Origin: an uncultured Eubacteriales bacterium
GTDB taxonomy: Bacteria > Bacillota > Clostridia > Lachnospirales > Lachnospiraceae
Assembly (NCBI GenBank): GCA_900318405.1
Contig: ONKP01000012.1
Coordinates: 1 to 32,694 of the forward strand
Length of the DNA: 32,694 nt
Direction of reading: 5' to 3'
Shown here: positions 14,875 to 22,583 of the stretch, piece by piece
How the letters are laid out: every line of letters starts with the position of its first letter
How positions within the stretch are numbered: position 1 is the first letter of the stretch
Notes under the pieces: model-generated
The model's database searches: none
What the model saw: only the letters and a program-made list of their open reading frames with translations
Told to the model about the DNA's origin: nothing
Translations under genes and position numbers: made by a program

Positions 14875-14940
14875 CTTCGAATCGCATACAGTCTCTTACA
14901 CACGCGAAGCGTGTGTAAGAGACTGTATGTGGTTTCGAAG
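14875..14940. repeat. Long hairpin: 21-bp perfect stem plus 7-bp outer stem
   Basis: CTTCGAA (14875-14881) pairs with TTCGAAG (14934-14940). After a 3/4-nt internal loop, 14885-14905 (CATACAGTCTC…ACACACGC) pairs perfectly with 14909-14929 around a GAA loop. The three-base loop and CACAC/GTGTG arms recall the two hairpins at 1821-1899. No T-run follows. ATACAGT at 14886-14892 can alternatively pair with ACTGTAT at 14863-14869. Confidence 0.85.
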
Positions 14941-14958
14941 GCAACAGGTATGAGGATG

Positions 14959-15324
14959 TTACTGTGCGCTGGATGACACTACTGCACTTTCCGCAGACGT
15001 AGAAGAAGCTGCTACGCTCTCCGTGCTGTCAGAAGCTGTACTGTCGGCTGAAGACGAAGATGATGTACTGCTGTCATAATCATTAAGCGTCTGCTGATAT
15101 GCCTCTATCTGCGAGAGATCGAGTTCTGTCGTGACGGCTGCGCTGTTTTCAGAGGCTTTCTGCTGCGCATTACCGTAAAGAGCCATGCAGAACCACACAA
15201 TCAGTGCTGCCAGGCAGGCAAGCGTGATCCCGAGGATCAGGTGCTGCTGAAACTTTTCCTGCTTCATCAGCTTTTTCCGGTTCTTTTTCTCTTCTTTGTA
15301 CTCGTCTACTTTTTCCTGACTCAT
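14959..15324 (-). CDS. Single-span membrane protein with Ser-rich tail, unknown function
   Basis: 121 residues. A charged Lys/Glu-rich N-terminus (1-28) is followed by one membrane span (about 29-50, LILGITLACLAALIVWFCMA), then an outside segment and a tail from about residue 84 that is almost wholly Ser, Ala, Thr, Asp and Glu. The charge pattern suggests an inside N-terminus and exported tail. ATG 15324 is preceded by AGAGGAA at about 11 nt. The Ser/Ala/Asp-rich tail resembles the linker of the lipoprotein at 364-1704. No family is recognised. Confidence 0.65.
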   Translation of the reverse strand: MSQEKVDEYKEEKKNRKKLMKQEKFQQHLILGITLACLAALIVWFCMALYGNAQQKASENSAAVTTELDLSQIEAYQQTLNDYDSSTSSSSSADSTASDSTESVAASSTSAESAVVSSSAQ

Positions 15325-15394
15325 GATGAAATATTCCTCTCTGATTTCTTATTTCTCCCGCATCCGCTGATCAGTCAGCATGCCGGACTGAACC

Positions 15395-15423
15395 ATTATA
15401 CACTTTCCTGCAGCAATTGAAAA
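15395..15423 (-). promoter_or_regulatory. Probable promoter of the Ser-rich membrane protein gene
   Basis: Minus strand TTTTCA (15418-15423), 17 bp, perfect TATAAT (15395-15400). The -35 matches consensus at four of six bases. Confidence 0.5.
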
Positions 15424-15463
15424 GAGCGGCAATTTTTATGATGCGTGTCGCCCGCACAGAGCA

Positions 15464-15469
15464 TATAAT
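15464..15469 (+). promoter_or_regulatory. Possible -10 box for the DUF5721-like gene
   Basis: A perfect TATAAT lies about 94 nt before the ATG at 15563. No recognisable -35 hexamer is found 16-18 bp upstream, so support is weak. Confidence 0.3.
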
Positions 15470-15562
15470 ATAGGCATGGCTTTCTGTCATACGCGGGAAA
15501 CATATGCGGAGCGCCTGCTGCAAGGAGTTGAAACGGGAAGTTTCGTAAGGAGTACAGGATTT

Positions 15563-16060
15563 ATGCTCGCACTTCAGATTGAGAATATCAAAGGCTTCAT
15601 GAGCCACCTGCTGCTGAAAGGCACGTTCGACCGTTTTCTTGTGTCGGATATATCCGTCACGACATTTACATCGTTTCATATTGACGGGGTTTATCACCCG
15701 GAATTTTATGCGGATGATATCACACCGGAAGAGGCGGAAAATATTCCTGACGGAACACAGGTGGAATGGAAAGCCGTGCGTCCGTTCCTGCTCCAGGTAA
15801 TCCGCGGCAAACGGCTTCCTCTGTCCTTTCACTTCGTCCTTCAGTATCCTGCAGAAGAGACCGCAGTCCTTCTGGACGAAAACGGCCTCGTATCCGATCC
15901 CGATGAGATCTATGGCCTCTTTCTCAATCTGCAGTACCGCAATTCAGCACTCACGCTGACGACAGGTTCATCGCTGAAAAGCTTCACCGCAGGCCATGCG
16001 ATCGACCAGGCCTGGGACCGCAGCGTGCGCGAACTGCTGACGGCAGAGAATATCCTGTAA
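15563..16060 (+). CDS. DUF5721-like protein
   Basis: 165 residues from ATG 15563, preceded by AAGGAG; the frame is open back to 15476 but the first 29 residues look non-coding. The protein resembles a Lachnospiraceae family I know as DUF5721: an N-terminal MLALQIENIKGFMSHLL, the central VSDISVTTFTSFHIDG, VEWKAVRPFLLQVIRGKRLP and a C-terminal LTLTTGSSLKSFTAGHAIDQ. Family members have no established role; the sequence is soluble-looking with no signal peptide. It converges on aroK, with a 111-nt spacer (16061-16171) in which I see nothing. Confidence 0.75.
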   Translation: MLALQIENIKGFMSHLLLKGTFDRFLVSDISVTTFTSFHIDGVYHPEFYADDITPEEAENIPDGTQVEWKAVRPFLLQVIRGKRLPLSFHFVLQYPAEETAVLLDENGLVSDPDEIYGLFLNLQYRNSALTLTTGSSLKSFTAGHAIDQAWDRSVRELLTAENIL

Positions 16061-16171
16061 ACCCGCATGTCAGAAATGATGCCACCGTGCTGTATTCAGC
16101 CCGGCTGTGATACCGTACGGGGATGCTGTGCAGATCATATTCTGTCTGATGCAGGAGAAAAATATGTCAGC

Positions 16172-16753
16172 TTATACAGCGCCGCATTTTCTGAGAATCT
16201 CAGATGCGATCTCCGCTTCCGTCCGGCCGTCGGTATTCACCGTGATGTCAGCTGCCGCCTCATATGCCGGACGTCTTTTTTCCATCATGGCGCGAATATC
16301 TTCTATATTTTTATGACCGTTCAGAAGCGGGCGGCTGTTGTCCCCGCTGACACGCGACAGGATGGTCTCCGGGGTGGCCAGCAGCAGAACAACCTTTCCG
16401 CCCTGATGCATCAGCTCCACATTTTCCTCACGCATGGCTGCGCCGCCGCCGCAGGAAACCACGCTGTTAGCCGTCCCCGCGAGCTTTCGGAGCAGTTCCG
16501 TTTCCATCCGGCGAAACGCCGGCTCTCCTTTTTCCGCAAAAATTTCCTGAATCGTCATGGAAGCTGATCTTTCAATCTCTCTGTCCATCTCCACGGCATG
16601 CATGCCGTAAACATCGCGGAGATATTCCGTAGCTGTCGATTTGCCGCATCCCATGAAACCGATCAGGTAAATATTAAAAGAAAGGGCGGAGAGTCCGTCC
16701 TTTCCTTTCGAAATCCGTTCTCTCCGTCCTTCTGTCTGTATATCTCTGTCCAT
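16172..16753 (-). CDS. aroK: Shikimate kinase
   Basis: Phosphorylates shikimate at O3 with ATP in the chorismate pathway. 193 residues; about 25 precede the usual start of the fold. Walker A is GFMGCGKST (residues 32-40), followed by the substrate Asp in VEMDREIE, Arg in FRRMETELL, CGGGAAM and the lid NSRPLL. The ATG overlaps the htpG stop by one base (TAATG), so translation is probably coupled to the chaperone gene, an unusual partner. Other aro genes are not in the window. Confidence 0.93.
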   Translation of the reverse strand: MDRDIQTEGRRERISKGKDGLSALSFNIYLIGFMGCGKSTATEYLRDVYGMHAVEMDREIERSASMTIQEIFAEKGEPAFRRMETELLRKLAGTANSVVSCGGGAAMREENVELMHQGGKVVLLLATPETILSRVSGDNSRPLLNGHKNIEDIRAMMEKRRPAYEAAADITVNTDGRTEAEIASEILRKCGAV

Positions 16754-19005
16754 TACTGCTTACTCTCTTCCGGTTCTTCTTTTTCCGTGCTTCCGTTCCC
16801 GGTCAACTTTAACATAATATCATTGCTGCGCGCAACGAATTTTGTCATCTCATCGGGGGTGAGCGAACGGTTGCTGAGAACCGCCAGATCATAGATCTGC
16901 TCAACGAAGATCTTTACGCCCTCTTCATCGTCCTTATGTTCATAGACGTATTTGACAAGCGGATGTCTCGCATTCAGGATCAGGGTCTGACTTCCCTCGA
17001 ACATATCCATGTTCGTGTTCTGGCCGCTCATGCCGTAGATCTTCATCATATCGTAGTAACGGCGCATCTCCTCGGAGATCGTCACCATAGCGGCGATATT
17101 TTTGTCCTTGAGGTTCTCCGCCTTTACAGCCAGCTGATCCTTGCCGAGTTCTTTCCGGAAGAGCTCCTGCAGCTTCTCACTCTCCGTCTTCAGGTTGCGG
17201 CTGCTTCCCTTCAGATCGTCGGTAAGCGCTGCGTCGATGCGCTGGAACTGCACGCTGTCGTCGATCTGCTCCATGCGGCTGATGAAAGGCGCATCGATCG
17301 TCTGACCCAGCTTATAGGCCTGCTTCTTCTGCGCACGGAACATATTGATGTACTGGGACTGCTGTACCGCATCGGTGTAATAGTAAACCGTGGTTTTCTT
17401 CTTATCTTCTTTGCCAGCGTCCTCTTTGCTGTCAGAAGCTTCCTTCTTATCTGTACTTCCGGCTTCAGCGGCCTTATCTCCGTTTTCCGCTGTCTTTTCA
17501 GCAGACTTATCATGATCTGCAGCTGTATCAGCAGACTTGTCGCCGTTTTCTGCAGCGGCTTCGCCGTCTTTATTTTTCTCCGAAGCTGCGTCAGCGCCTT
17601 TCTCTTCCTTATCCTCTGCCGGTGCGGCGGCATCAACGATCTCCTTCAGCGTGGAGAACTTACCGTCGAGATCCTCATAAAGCACGTAATCCTTCATTCT
17701 CTCCTGGAACTTCTCGTCCTTCAGGATGCCGTACTTGATAAAAATACCGATGTCGTTCCAGTATTTCTCATAGTCGGCCCGTTTGGTCTTGAACATGCCG
17801 CTCAGCTTGTCGCTGACCTTCTTGGAGATATAATCGGAGATCTTCTGCGCGAAACCATCGTTCTGCAGAGCGGAACGCGATACATTCAGCGGCAGATCCG
17901 GGCAGTCAATGACACCCTTCAGCACCAGCAGGTACTCGGGGATGACTTCCTTGATATTATCCGCGATGAACACCTGGTTATTATACAGTTTTATTTTTCC
18001 CTCAATGGACTCATACTCGGTATTGACCTTCGGGAAATAGAGAATGCCCTTCAGATGGAACGGGTACTCCATGTTCAGATGGATCCAGAACAGTGGATCT
18101 CTGTAATCGTTGAATACCTTGCGGTAAAATTCCTTATATTCATCATCCTTGCATTCGGACGGCTGCTTCAGCCAGAGCGGTTGCGTATCGTTGACGGGCA
18201 CCGGTCTCTTCTCGATTTTTACCTCGTCCTTTGCAGGGCTTGTCTCCACCTTTTCGGTGGTACCGTCATCATTTTTCTTCTCCTCGTATTTGGCATCGGT
18301 GTGGATATGCTCGATGACCTTATCGGTATCCTTCAGATCCTTCTCGTCGATGGTCTCTGTCTGCGGCTCTGCCGTCTCATTGACCAGGTAGATCTCCGTC
18401 GGCATGAATCCGCAGTACTTCTCGATCGTCTCGCGAACCTTGTACTCGTTCGCGAATTCCAGACTGTCATCGGAGATGTGCAGCGTAACCGTCGTACCGG
18501 GTTCCGTGCGGGTACCGTCCTCCATGTCGTAATCCGTACCGCCGTCGCAGGTCCAGTGTACCGGCTGTGCGCCCTGCTGATAGCTCAGCGTATCGATCTC
18601 TACCAGATCCGCAACCATGAACGCGGAGTAAAAGCCGAGTCCGAAATGGCCGATGATCTGATCGTTGTCTGCCTTATCCTTGTACTTGTCGAGAAATTCT
18701 GATGCACCTGAAAAAGCGATCTCCGTGATATCCTTGACGACCTCATCCGCCGTCATACCGATACCGTTATCCTCGAATTTCAGCGTCTTTTCCTTGTCAT
18801 TGACAGAAACGGTGATCTTCGCCTTATATCCCTCCGGGAGCTCCGCCTCTCCGATCGCGTCCAGTTTCTTGCGCTTCGTGATCGCATCGCAGCCGTTGGA
18901 GATCAGCTCACGGATAAAAATATCCTTGTCTGAGTACATCCATTTCTTGATAATGGGAAAAATATTGTCGCTGTTGATGGAAAGATTGCCATGTCTTGCT
19001 TCCAT
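16753..19005 (-). CDS. htpG: Hsp90-family chaperone HtpG with a long acidic insertion
   Basis: ATP-driven cytosolic chaperone. 750 residues, against about 620-640 for most bacterial HtpG. The N-terminal GHKL ATPase has RELISNGCDAITK, DNGIGMT and IGHFGLGFYSAFMVAD; the middle domain has YFPKVNTEYE and LPLNVSRSALQND. Extra length comes from a charged linker near residues 230-262 and a low-complexity Ala/Glu/Asp/Lys insertion at about 456-535, rich in DKSA and AAENGDK units, inside the middle domain just before YYYTDAVQQSQYINMFR. ATG 19005 follows AGGAG. The promoter is at 19164-19192 with a CIRCE-like site beside it. Confidence 0.95.
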   Translation of the reverse strand: MEARHGNLSINSDNIFPIIKKWMYSDKDIFIRELISNGCDAITKRKKLDAIGEAELPEGYKAKITVSVNDKEKTLKFEDNGIGMTADEVVKDITEIAFSGASEFLDKYKDKADNDQIIGHFGLGFYSAFMVADLVEIDTLSYQQGAQPVHWTCDGGTDYDMEDGTRTEPGTTVTLHISDDSLEFANEYKVRETIEKYCGFMPTEIYLVNETAEPQTETIDEKDLKDTDKVIEHIHTDAKYEEKKNDDGTTEKVETSPAKDEVKIEKRPVPVNDTQPLWLKQPSECKDDEYKEFYRKVFNDYRDPLFWIHLNMEYPFHLKGILYFPKVNTEYESIEGKIKLYNNQVFIADNIKEVIPEYLLVLKGVIDCPDLPLNVSRSALQNDGFAQKISDYISKKVSDKLSGMFKTKRADYEKYWNDIGIFIKYGILKDEKFQERMKDYVLYEDLDGKFSTLKEIVDAAAPAEDKEEKGADAASEKNKDGEAAAENGDKSADTAADHDKSAEKTAENGDKAAEAGSTDKKEASDSKEDAGKEDKKKTTVYYYTDAVQQSQYINMFRAQKKQAYKLGQTIDAPFISRMEQIDDSVQFQRIDAALTDDLKGSSRNLKTESEKLQELFRKELGKDQLAVKAENLKDKNIAAMVTISEEMRRYYDMMKIYGMSGQNTNMDMFEGSQTLILNARHPLVKYVYEHKDDEEGVKIFVEQIYDLAVLSNRSLTPDEMTKFVARSNDIMLKLTGNGSTEKEEPEESKQ

Positions 19006-19163
19006 GAAAAATCACACTCCTCGCCTGACGTATTCCGCTGTTTAATTACAAGTCCGGAATACAGATGCCTCCGGACATTTTGCCAACTTGCATATCCAAC
19101 CACGTTTCCCGAAATCCTCGAGCCTTCACTCCTGGATTTCAGCCGTGTATGTCAACACAAAGT

Positions 19164-19192
19164 ATATTAGAGCGCGAATGACCAAAAGTCAA
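19164..19192 (-). promoter_or_regulatory. Sigma-A promoter of htpG-aroK
   Basis: Minus strand TTGACT (19187-19192), 17 bp, TAATAT (19164-19169). The leader of about 150 nt contains a GTCCGGA/TCCGGAC hairpin, roughly 65-90 nt before htpG. Confidence 0.85.
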
Positions 19193-19193
19193 G

Positions 19194-19228
19194 AAAAAAT
19201 CAGCACTCGTTTCATTCGAGTGCTGATT
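19194..19228 (-). terminator. glnS terminator that is also a CIRCE-like operator
   Basis: AATCAGCACTCG (19198-19209) and CGAGTGCTGATT (19217-19228) form a 12-bp stem with a 7-nt loop; on the minus strand it is followed by a T-run (19194-19199), so it is a good intrinsic terminator 26 nt after glnS. The same bases read TCAGCACTC-N9-GAGTGCTGA, 16 of 18 matches to the HrcA-binding CIRCE consensus TTAGCACTC-N9-GAGTGCTAA. It ends 5 bp upstream of the htpG -35 box. Confidence 0.8.
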
Positions 19229-19254
19229 AAAGATGATGACAATATAAATATTCC

Positions 19255-20970
19255 TCAGTGCGCTGCCGGAAGTTTGAAGGAACTCTTCAGCGATACAATT
19301 CTTCCGAACACCGGCTGACCGGGCTGGCTGAGCTTCGGATCTGCGGAGAAAAATCCATTGCGCACGAACTGGAAGCGGTCATACGCCTTCGCCTCTGCGA
19401 GTGCCGGCTCCACATATGCCTGGCAGATCTCCATGGAATCCGGATTGATATTCATGGATCCGTCTTCCTCGTTGTAGACGCCCTTCTCTTCATCGATCAG
19501 ATTATTATAGAGGCGAACCTCTACCTGCTTTGCATCTGCAGCATTGACCCAGTGGATCGTTCCCTTTACTTTTCTTCCATCCGGGCTGTTGCCCCCGCGG
19601 GAAGCCGGATCATAGGTCACATGGATCAGCGTCACACGGCCATCCGCATCCTTTTCGCAGGATACACACTTCACAAAGTAAGCCTGCATCAGGCGGACCT
19701 CATTGCCGGGGAACATACGGAAATATTTTTTCGGCGGGACTTCCATAAAGTCGCTGCGCTCAATATAGAGCTCGCGCGAGAATGTCACTTTTCTGGTGCC
19801 CAGCGCCTCGTTTTCCGGATTGTTCGGAACCTCGAATTCCTCTGTCTTGCCCTCCGGGTAATTATCGATTACGACCTTCACCGGATCAAGAACCGCATAC
19901 ATGCGCGGCGCTTTGGCCTTCAGGTCATCACGGATACAGTACTCGAGCATGGCGTAATCGGTCGAGCTGTTTGCTTTTGCGATACCGCCGAGTTCGACAA
20001 ATTTCTGGATCGATTCCGGCGTGTAGCCGCGGCGGCGGAGCGCAGCGATCGTGACGAGACGGGGATCATCCCATCCGTCAACGGTTCCGTTCTCCACCAG
20101 CTTCTTAATATAACGCTTTCCGGTGACCACATTAGTCAGGTAGAGCTTGGCAAACTCGATCTGGCGTGGCGGATTTTCAAACATGCCGACATTCTGCACA
20201 ACCCAGTTGTACAGCGGACGATGATCCTCGAACTCCAGCGTGCAGAGAGAATGCGTAACACCCTCGAAGGCGTCCTCCAGCGGATGCGCGAAATCGTACA
20301 TCGGATAGATGCACCACTTATCTCCCGTGTTCTGGTGGGTCAGATGCGCGATACGGTAAAGAATCGGGTCGCGCATGTTGATGTTGGCGGCCTTCATGTC
20401 TATTTTTGCACGGAGAACCTTTTCACCGTCGGCGAATTCGCCGTTCTTCATTCTCGTAAAGAGATCCAGATTTTCTTCCACGCTGCGGTTGCGATTCGGA
20501 TCATCCTTCCCGACATCGTTCCAGCCGCCTCGGTACTCACGGATCTCTTCAGCGGACAGATCCGATACATAGGCCTTGCCGGCTTTGATCAGATTGAGCG
20601 CAGCTTCATACATGCGGTCAAAATAATTGGAGGCAAAATACGGCCCGTTAAACTTCACGCCGAGCCACTCCACATCTTTTTTGATCGCCTCTACATACTC
20701 GCCCTTCTCCTTCGTCGGATTCGTATCGTCGAAGCGGAGATTGAACTGGCCGCCGTATTCCTTCGCGATATGGTAGTTGAGAAGAATCGACTTGGCGTGA
20801 CCGATATGCAGGAAACCGTTCGGTTCCGGCGGGAAACGTGTCACCACATGCGTGTACTTTCCCTCTGCCAGATCTTTGTCGATCTCCATCTCGATGAAAT
20901 TGCGGGAAGTCTTCTCGGCACCTTCTTCAGTGCCGGAACTTTCATTCCCCGTGATCTTTTCGTTATCCAC
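19255..20970 (-). CDS. glnS: Glutaminyl-tRNA synthetase
   Basis: Charges tRNA-Gln with glutamine. 571 residues from GTG 20970, chosen because AAGGAGG lies exactly 8 nt upstream; the frame is open to 21030. Class I landmarks: [15 protein letters not shown] (HIGH), [19 protein letters not shown], and [16 protein letters not shown] at the KMSKS position, followed by [20 protein letters not shown]. The C-terminal half is the anticodon-binding beta-barrel region. Its presence implies direct Gln-tRNA charging, so GatCAB may be dispensable for glutamine. It lies downstream of tRNA-Val with a terminator between them. Confidence 0.96.
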   Translation of the reverse strand: MDNEKITGNESSGTEEGAEKTSRNFIEMEIDKDLAEGKYTHVVTRFPPEPNGFLHIGHAKSILLNYHIAKEYGGQFNLRFDDTNPTKEKGEYVEAIKKDVEWLGVKFNGPYFASNYFDRMYEAALNLIKAGKAYVSDLSAEEIREYRGGWNDVGKDDPNRNRSVEENLDLFTRMKNGEFADGEKVLRAKIDMKAANINMRDPILYRIAHLTHQNTGDKWCIYPMYDFAHPLEDAFEGVTHSLCTLEFEDHRPLYNWVVQNVGMFENPPRQIEFAKLYLTNVVTGKRYIKKLVENGTVDGWDDPRLVTIAALRRRGYTPESIQKFVELGGIAKANSSTDYAMLEYCIRDDLKAKAPRMYAVLDPVKVVIDNYPEGKTEEFEVPNNPENEALGTRKVTFSRELYIERSDFMEVPPKKYFRMFPGNEVRLMQAYFVKCVSCEKDADGRVTLIHVTYDPASRGGNSPDGRKVKGTIHWVNAADAKQVEVRLYNNLIDEEKGVYNEEDGSMNINPDSMEICQAYVEPALAEAKAYDRFQFVRNGFFSADPKLSQPGQPVFGRIVSLKSSFKLPAAH

Positions 20971-20987
20971 CCTCTTATCCTCCTTCA

Positions 20988-21020
20988 TGTACTGTATTAA
21001 GCCGTCGACACGCATACAGT
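20988..21020 (-). promoter_or_regulatory. Inverted repeat just upstream of the glnS ribosome binding site
   Basis: ACTGTAT (20991-20997) and ATACAGT (21014-21020) can pair with a 16-nt loop a few bases before AAGGAGG, so the stem could affect glnS translation. The 33-nt segment closely matches 14860-14892: both begin TGTACTGTAT and end CGCATACAGT at the same spacing. Confidence 0.4.
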
Positions 21021-21075
21021 TTTGAGGCATGCGAAATATGAATGTTTACAGCATTAAGACAAGACTGCCTATATA

Positions 21076-21111
21076 ACAAGACTGCCGCACTTAAATCAAG
21101 TGTGGCAGTCT
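21076..21111 (-). terminator. Terminator of tRNA-Val
   Basis: Minus strand AGACTGCC-A-CACTT, loop, AAGTG-C-GGCAGTCT, then TTGTT. One A/C mismatch interrupts a 13-bp stem (21079-21111). The 3' arm with its tail, ACAAGACTGCC on the plus strand, is repeated at 21059-21069 and 21076-21086, a 17-bp-period duplication. Confidence 0.7.
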
Positions 21112-21119
21112 GTCATGCG

Positions 21120-21193
21120 TGGAACCGACGGGGATCGAACCCGTGACCTCTCGCGTGTGAGGCGAACGCTCATCCCGGCTGAGCTACGGTTCC
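21120..21193 (-). tRNA. tRNA-Val (anticodon CAC)
   Basis: The minus strand folds as a full cloverleaf: acceptor GGAACCG/CGGTTCC, D stem GCTC/GAGC, anticodon stem TTCGC/GCGAG with loop CTCACAC giving anticodon CAC (codon GUG), variable AGGTC, T stem ACGGG/CCCGT with loop TTCGATC. The discriminator is A and CCA is not encoded. Confidence 0.96.
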
Positions 21194-21204
21194 ATACGTG
21201 CTTT

Positions 21205-21233
21205 AGTTTAGCACCGCATCATTCTTCGGTCAA
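21205..21233 (-). promoter_or_regulatory. Promoter of tRNA-Val
   Basis: Minus strand TTGACC (21228-21233), 17 bp, TAAACT (21205-21210), 11 nt before the mature 5' end. Confidence 0.8.
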
Positions 21234-21279
21234 TGTAAAATTGCATGTTCTGAAAATGATAGAGTTACAGTTCAAACAC

Positions 21280-21308
21280 TACCAGGGCCACGGAACACGT
21301 GGCTGGTA
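21280..21308 (-). terminator. Terminator-like hairpin after glf
   Basis: TACCAGgGCCACG (21280-21292) pairs with CGTGGCTGGTA (21298-21308) around GAACA, with one bulged G. On the minus strand it follows glf by about 35 nt but only a weak T-stretch comes after it. Confidence 0.5.
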
Positions 21309-21344
21309 ACGAGTGACCTGCAGCATGACAGAAATATCTGTATA

Positions 21345-22463
21345 CTATCTGAGCAGCTCATCCGCTTTTGCCAGCGCTGACGCGATCACAGCATCCATAT
21401 CGTAATAACAGTACTCACCGAGCCGCCCGCCGAATACCACGTGCTGCTCCCTGTCTGCCATTTCCCTGTACTGTGCATACAGCTTCCCGTTTTTCTCATC
21501 GTTGACAGGGTAATACGGCTCGGAGCCCGGCTTCCACTCGGAAGAGTACTCGCGGCTGATGACAGTCTTCGGCAGATCATTTCCGTTTTCATCTTTGCCG
21601 AACTCAAACCACTTGTGCTCGATAATCCTCGTCCACGGCGTTTCACGGTCCGTGTAATTCACCGCGGCATTGCCCTGGAAATTCGGCTTGTCCAGAACCT
21701 CTGTTTCAAAGCGCACCGAACGGTATTCCAGCGCCCCGAGTGAAAAATCAAAATAGGCGTCGATTGCCCCTGTGTAGATCACCTTGTCAGCCATGCTGTC
21801 CCAGGAGGCTCTGTCCTTCAGGTAATCCTCTCCCAGCCGCACCTCAACGCCATCGAGCATATTGGCAACCATTTTTGTATAGCCGCCCACGGGAATTCCC
21901 TGATACAGGGCATTAAAATAATTGTTGTCAAATGTCAGTCTCACAGGAAGGCGTCTGATGATAAACGCCGGCAGTTCACGGCACGGCCGACCCCATTGCT
22001 TTTCCGTATATCCCTTGATCAGCTTCTCATAGATATCCGTGCCGACCAGCGAGATCGCCTGCTCTTCCAGATTCTGAGGATTTGTGATACCGGCTTCTCT
22101 GCGCTGCGCCTCTATTTTTGCCGCTGCCTCTTCCGGCGTGGCAACGCCCCACATTTTGTTGAACGTATACATATTGAAAGGCAGAGAATACAGCTCTCCC
22201 CTGTAATTTGCCACCGGTGAATTGGTAAAGCGGTTGAACACGGCGAACTGGTTGACATAGTTCCACACCTCTGTATTATTCGTGTGAAAAATATGCGCAC
22301 CGTATCTGTGAACGTTGATGCCCTCGATCCTCTCCGTGTATACATTGCCGGCAATGTGCGGGCGCCTGTCAATGACGAGCACATGTTTACCCGCTTTTTT
22401 TGCCTCGTGTGCAAACACAGCGCCATACAATCCCGCGCCGACAATGAGATAATCATATTTCAT
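21345..22463 (-). CDS. glf: UDP-galactopyranose mutase
   Basis: Flavoenzyme converting UDP-galactopyranose to UDP-galactofuranose for cell-surface glycans. 372 residues from ATG 22463, with AGAGGG upstream; the frame is open to a GTG at 22553 but the flavin motif starts at MKYDYLIVGAGLYG. Visible: FAD-binding GAGLYGAVFAHEAKKAG and VIDRRPHIAGNVY, HRYGAHIFHTN, SPVANYRGELYSLPFNMYTF, YTEKQWGRPCRELP, YYPVNDEKN and FGGRLGEYCYYDMD. It lies 120 nt after hypE; glycosyltransferase partners are not nearby. The spacer holds a CCGGCAA/TTGCCGG hairpin. Confidence 0.95.
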   Translation of the reverse strand: MKYDYLIVGAGLYGAVFAHEAKKAGKHVLVIDRRPHIAGNVYTERIEGINVHRYGAHIFHTNNTEVWNYVNQFAVFNRFTNSPVANYRGELYSLPFNMYTFNKMWGVATPEEAAAKIEAQRREAGITNPQNLEEQAISLVGTDIYEKLIKGYTEKQWGRPCRELPAFIIRRLPVRLTFDNNYFNALYQGIPVGGYTKMVANMLDGVEVRLGEDYLKDRASWDSMADKVIYTGAIDAYFDFSLGALEYRSVRFETEVLDKPNFQGNAAVNYTDRETPWTRIIEHKWFEFGKDENGNDLPKTVISREYSSEWKPGSEPYYPVNDEKNGKLYAQYREMADREQHVVFGGRLGEYCYYDMDAVIASALAKADELLR

Positions 22464-22583
22464 GGCTTTCCCTCTGTAATTGTCCGTTCTGCCGGCAATG
22501 TTGCCGGTCATTGACATGATCGCTGTTTTCCAGTTATTATCAGGATTTCCCACGCAGGGGATCTTTGCCGGTTCCTTAACTCC

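Noticed and set aside
16936-18702. Plus-strand open frame (588 codons) with hydrophobic stretches
   Set aside because: Antisense shadow of htpG; the apparent membrane spans mirror Lys/Glu/Asp codons of the chaperone.
18903-19103. 66-codon ORF in the htpG leader
   Set aside because: It overlaps the htpG start in another frame, has no good ribosome binding site and no recognisable sequence.
19258-21000. Long plus-strand open frame (580 codons)
   Set aside because: Exact antisense shadow of glnS, caused by codon bias.
20971-21030. N-terminal extension of glnS from upstream starts
   Set aside because: GTG 20970 has AAGGAGG at ideal spacing, and the upstream codons overlap the ribosome binding site and leader hairpin.
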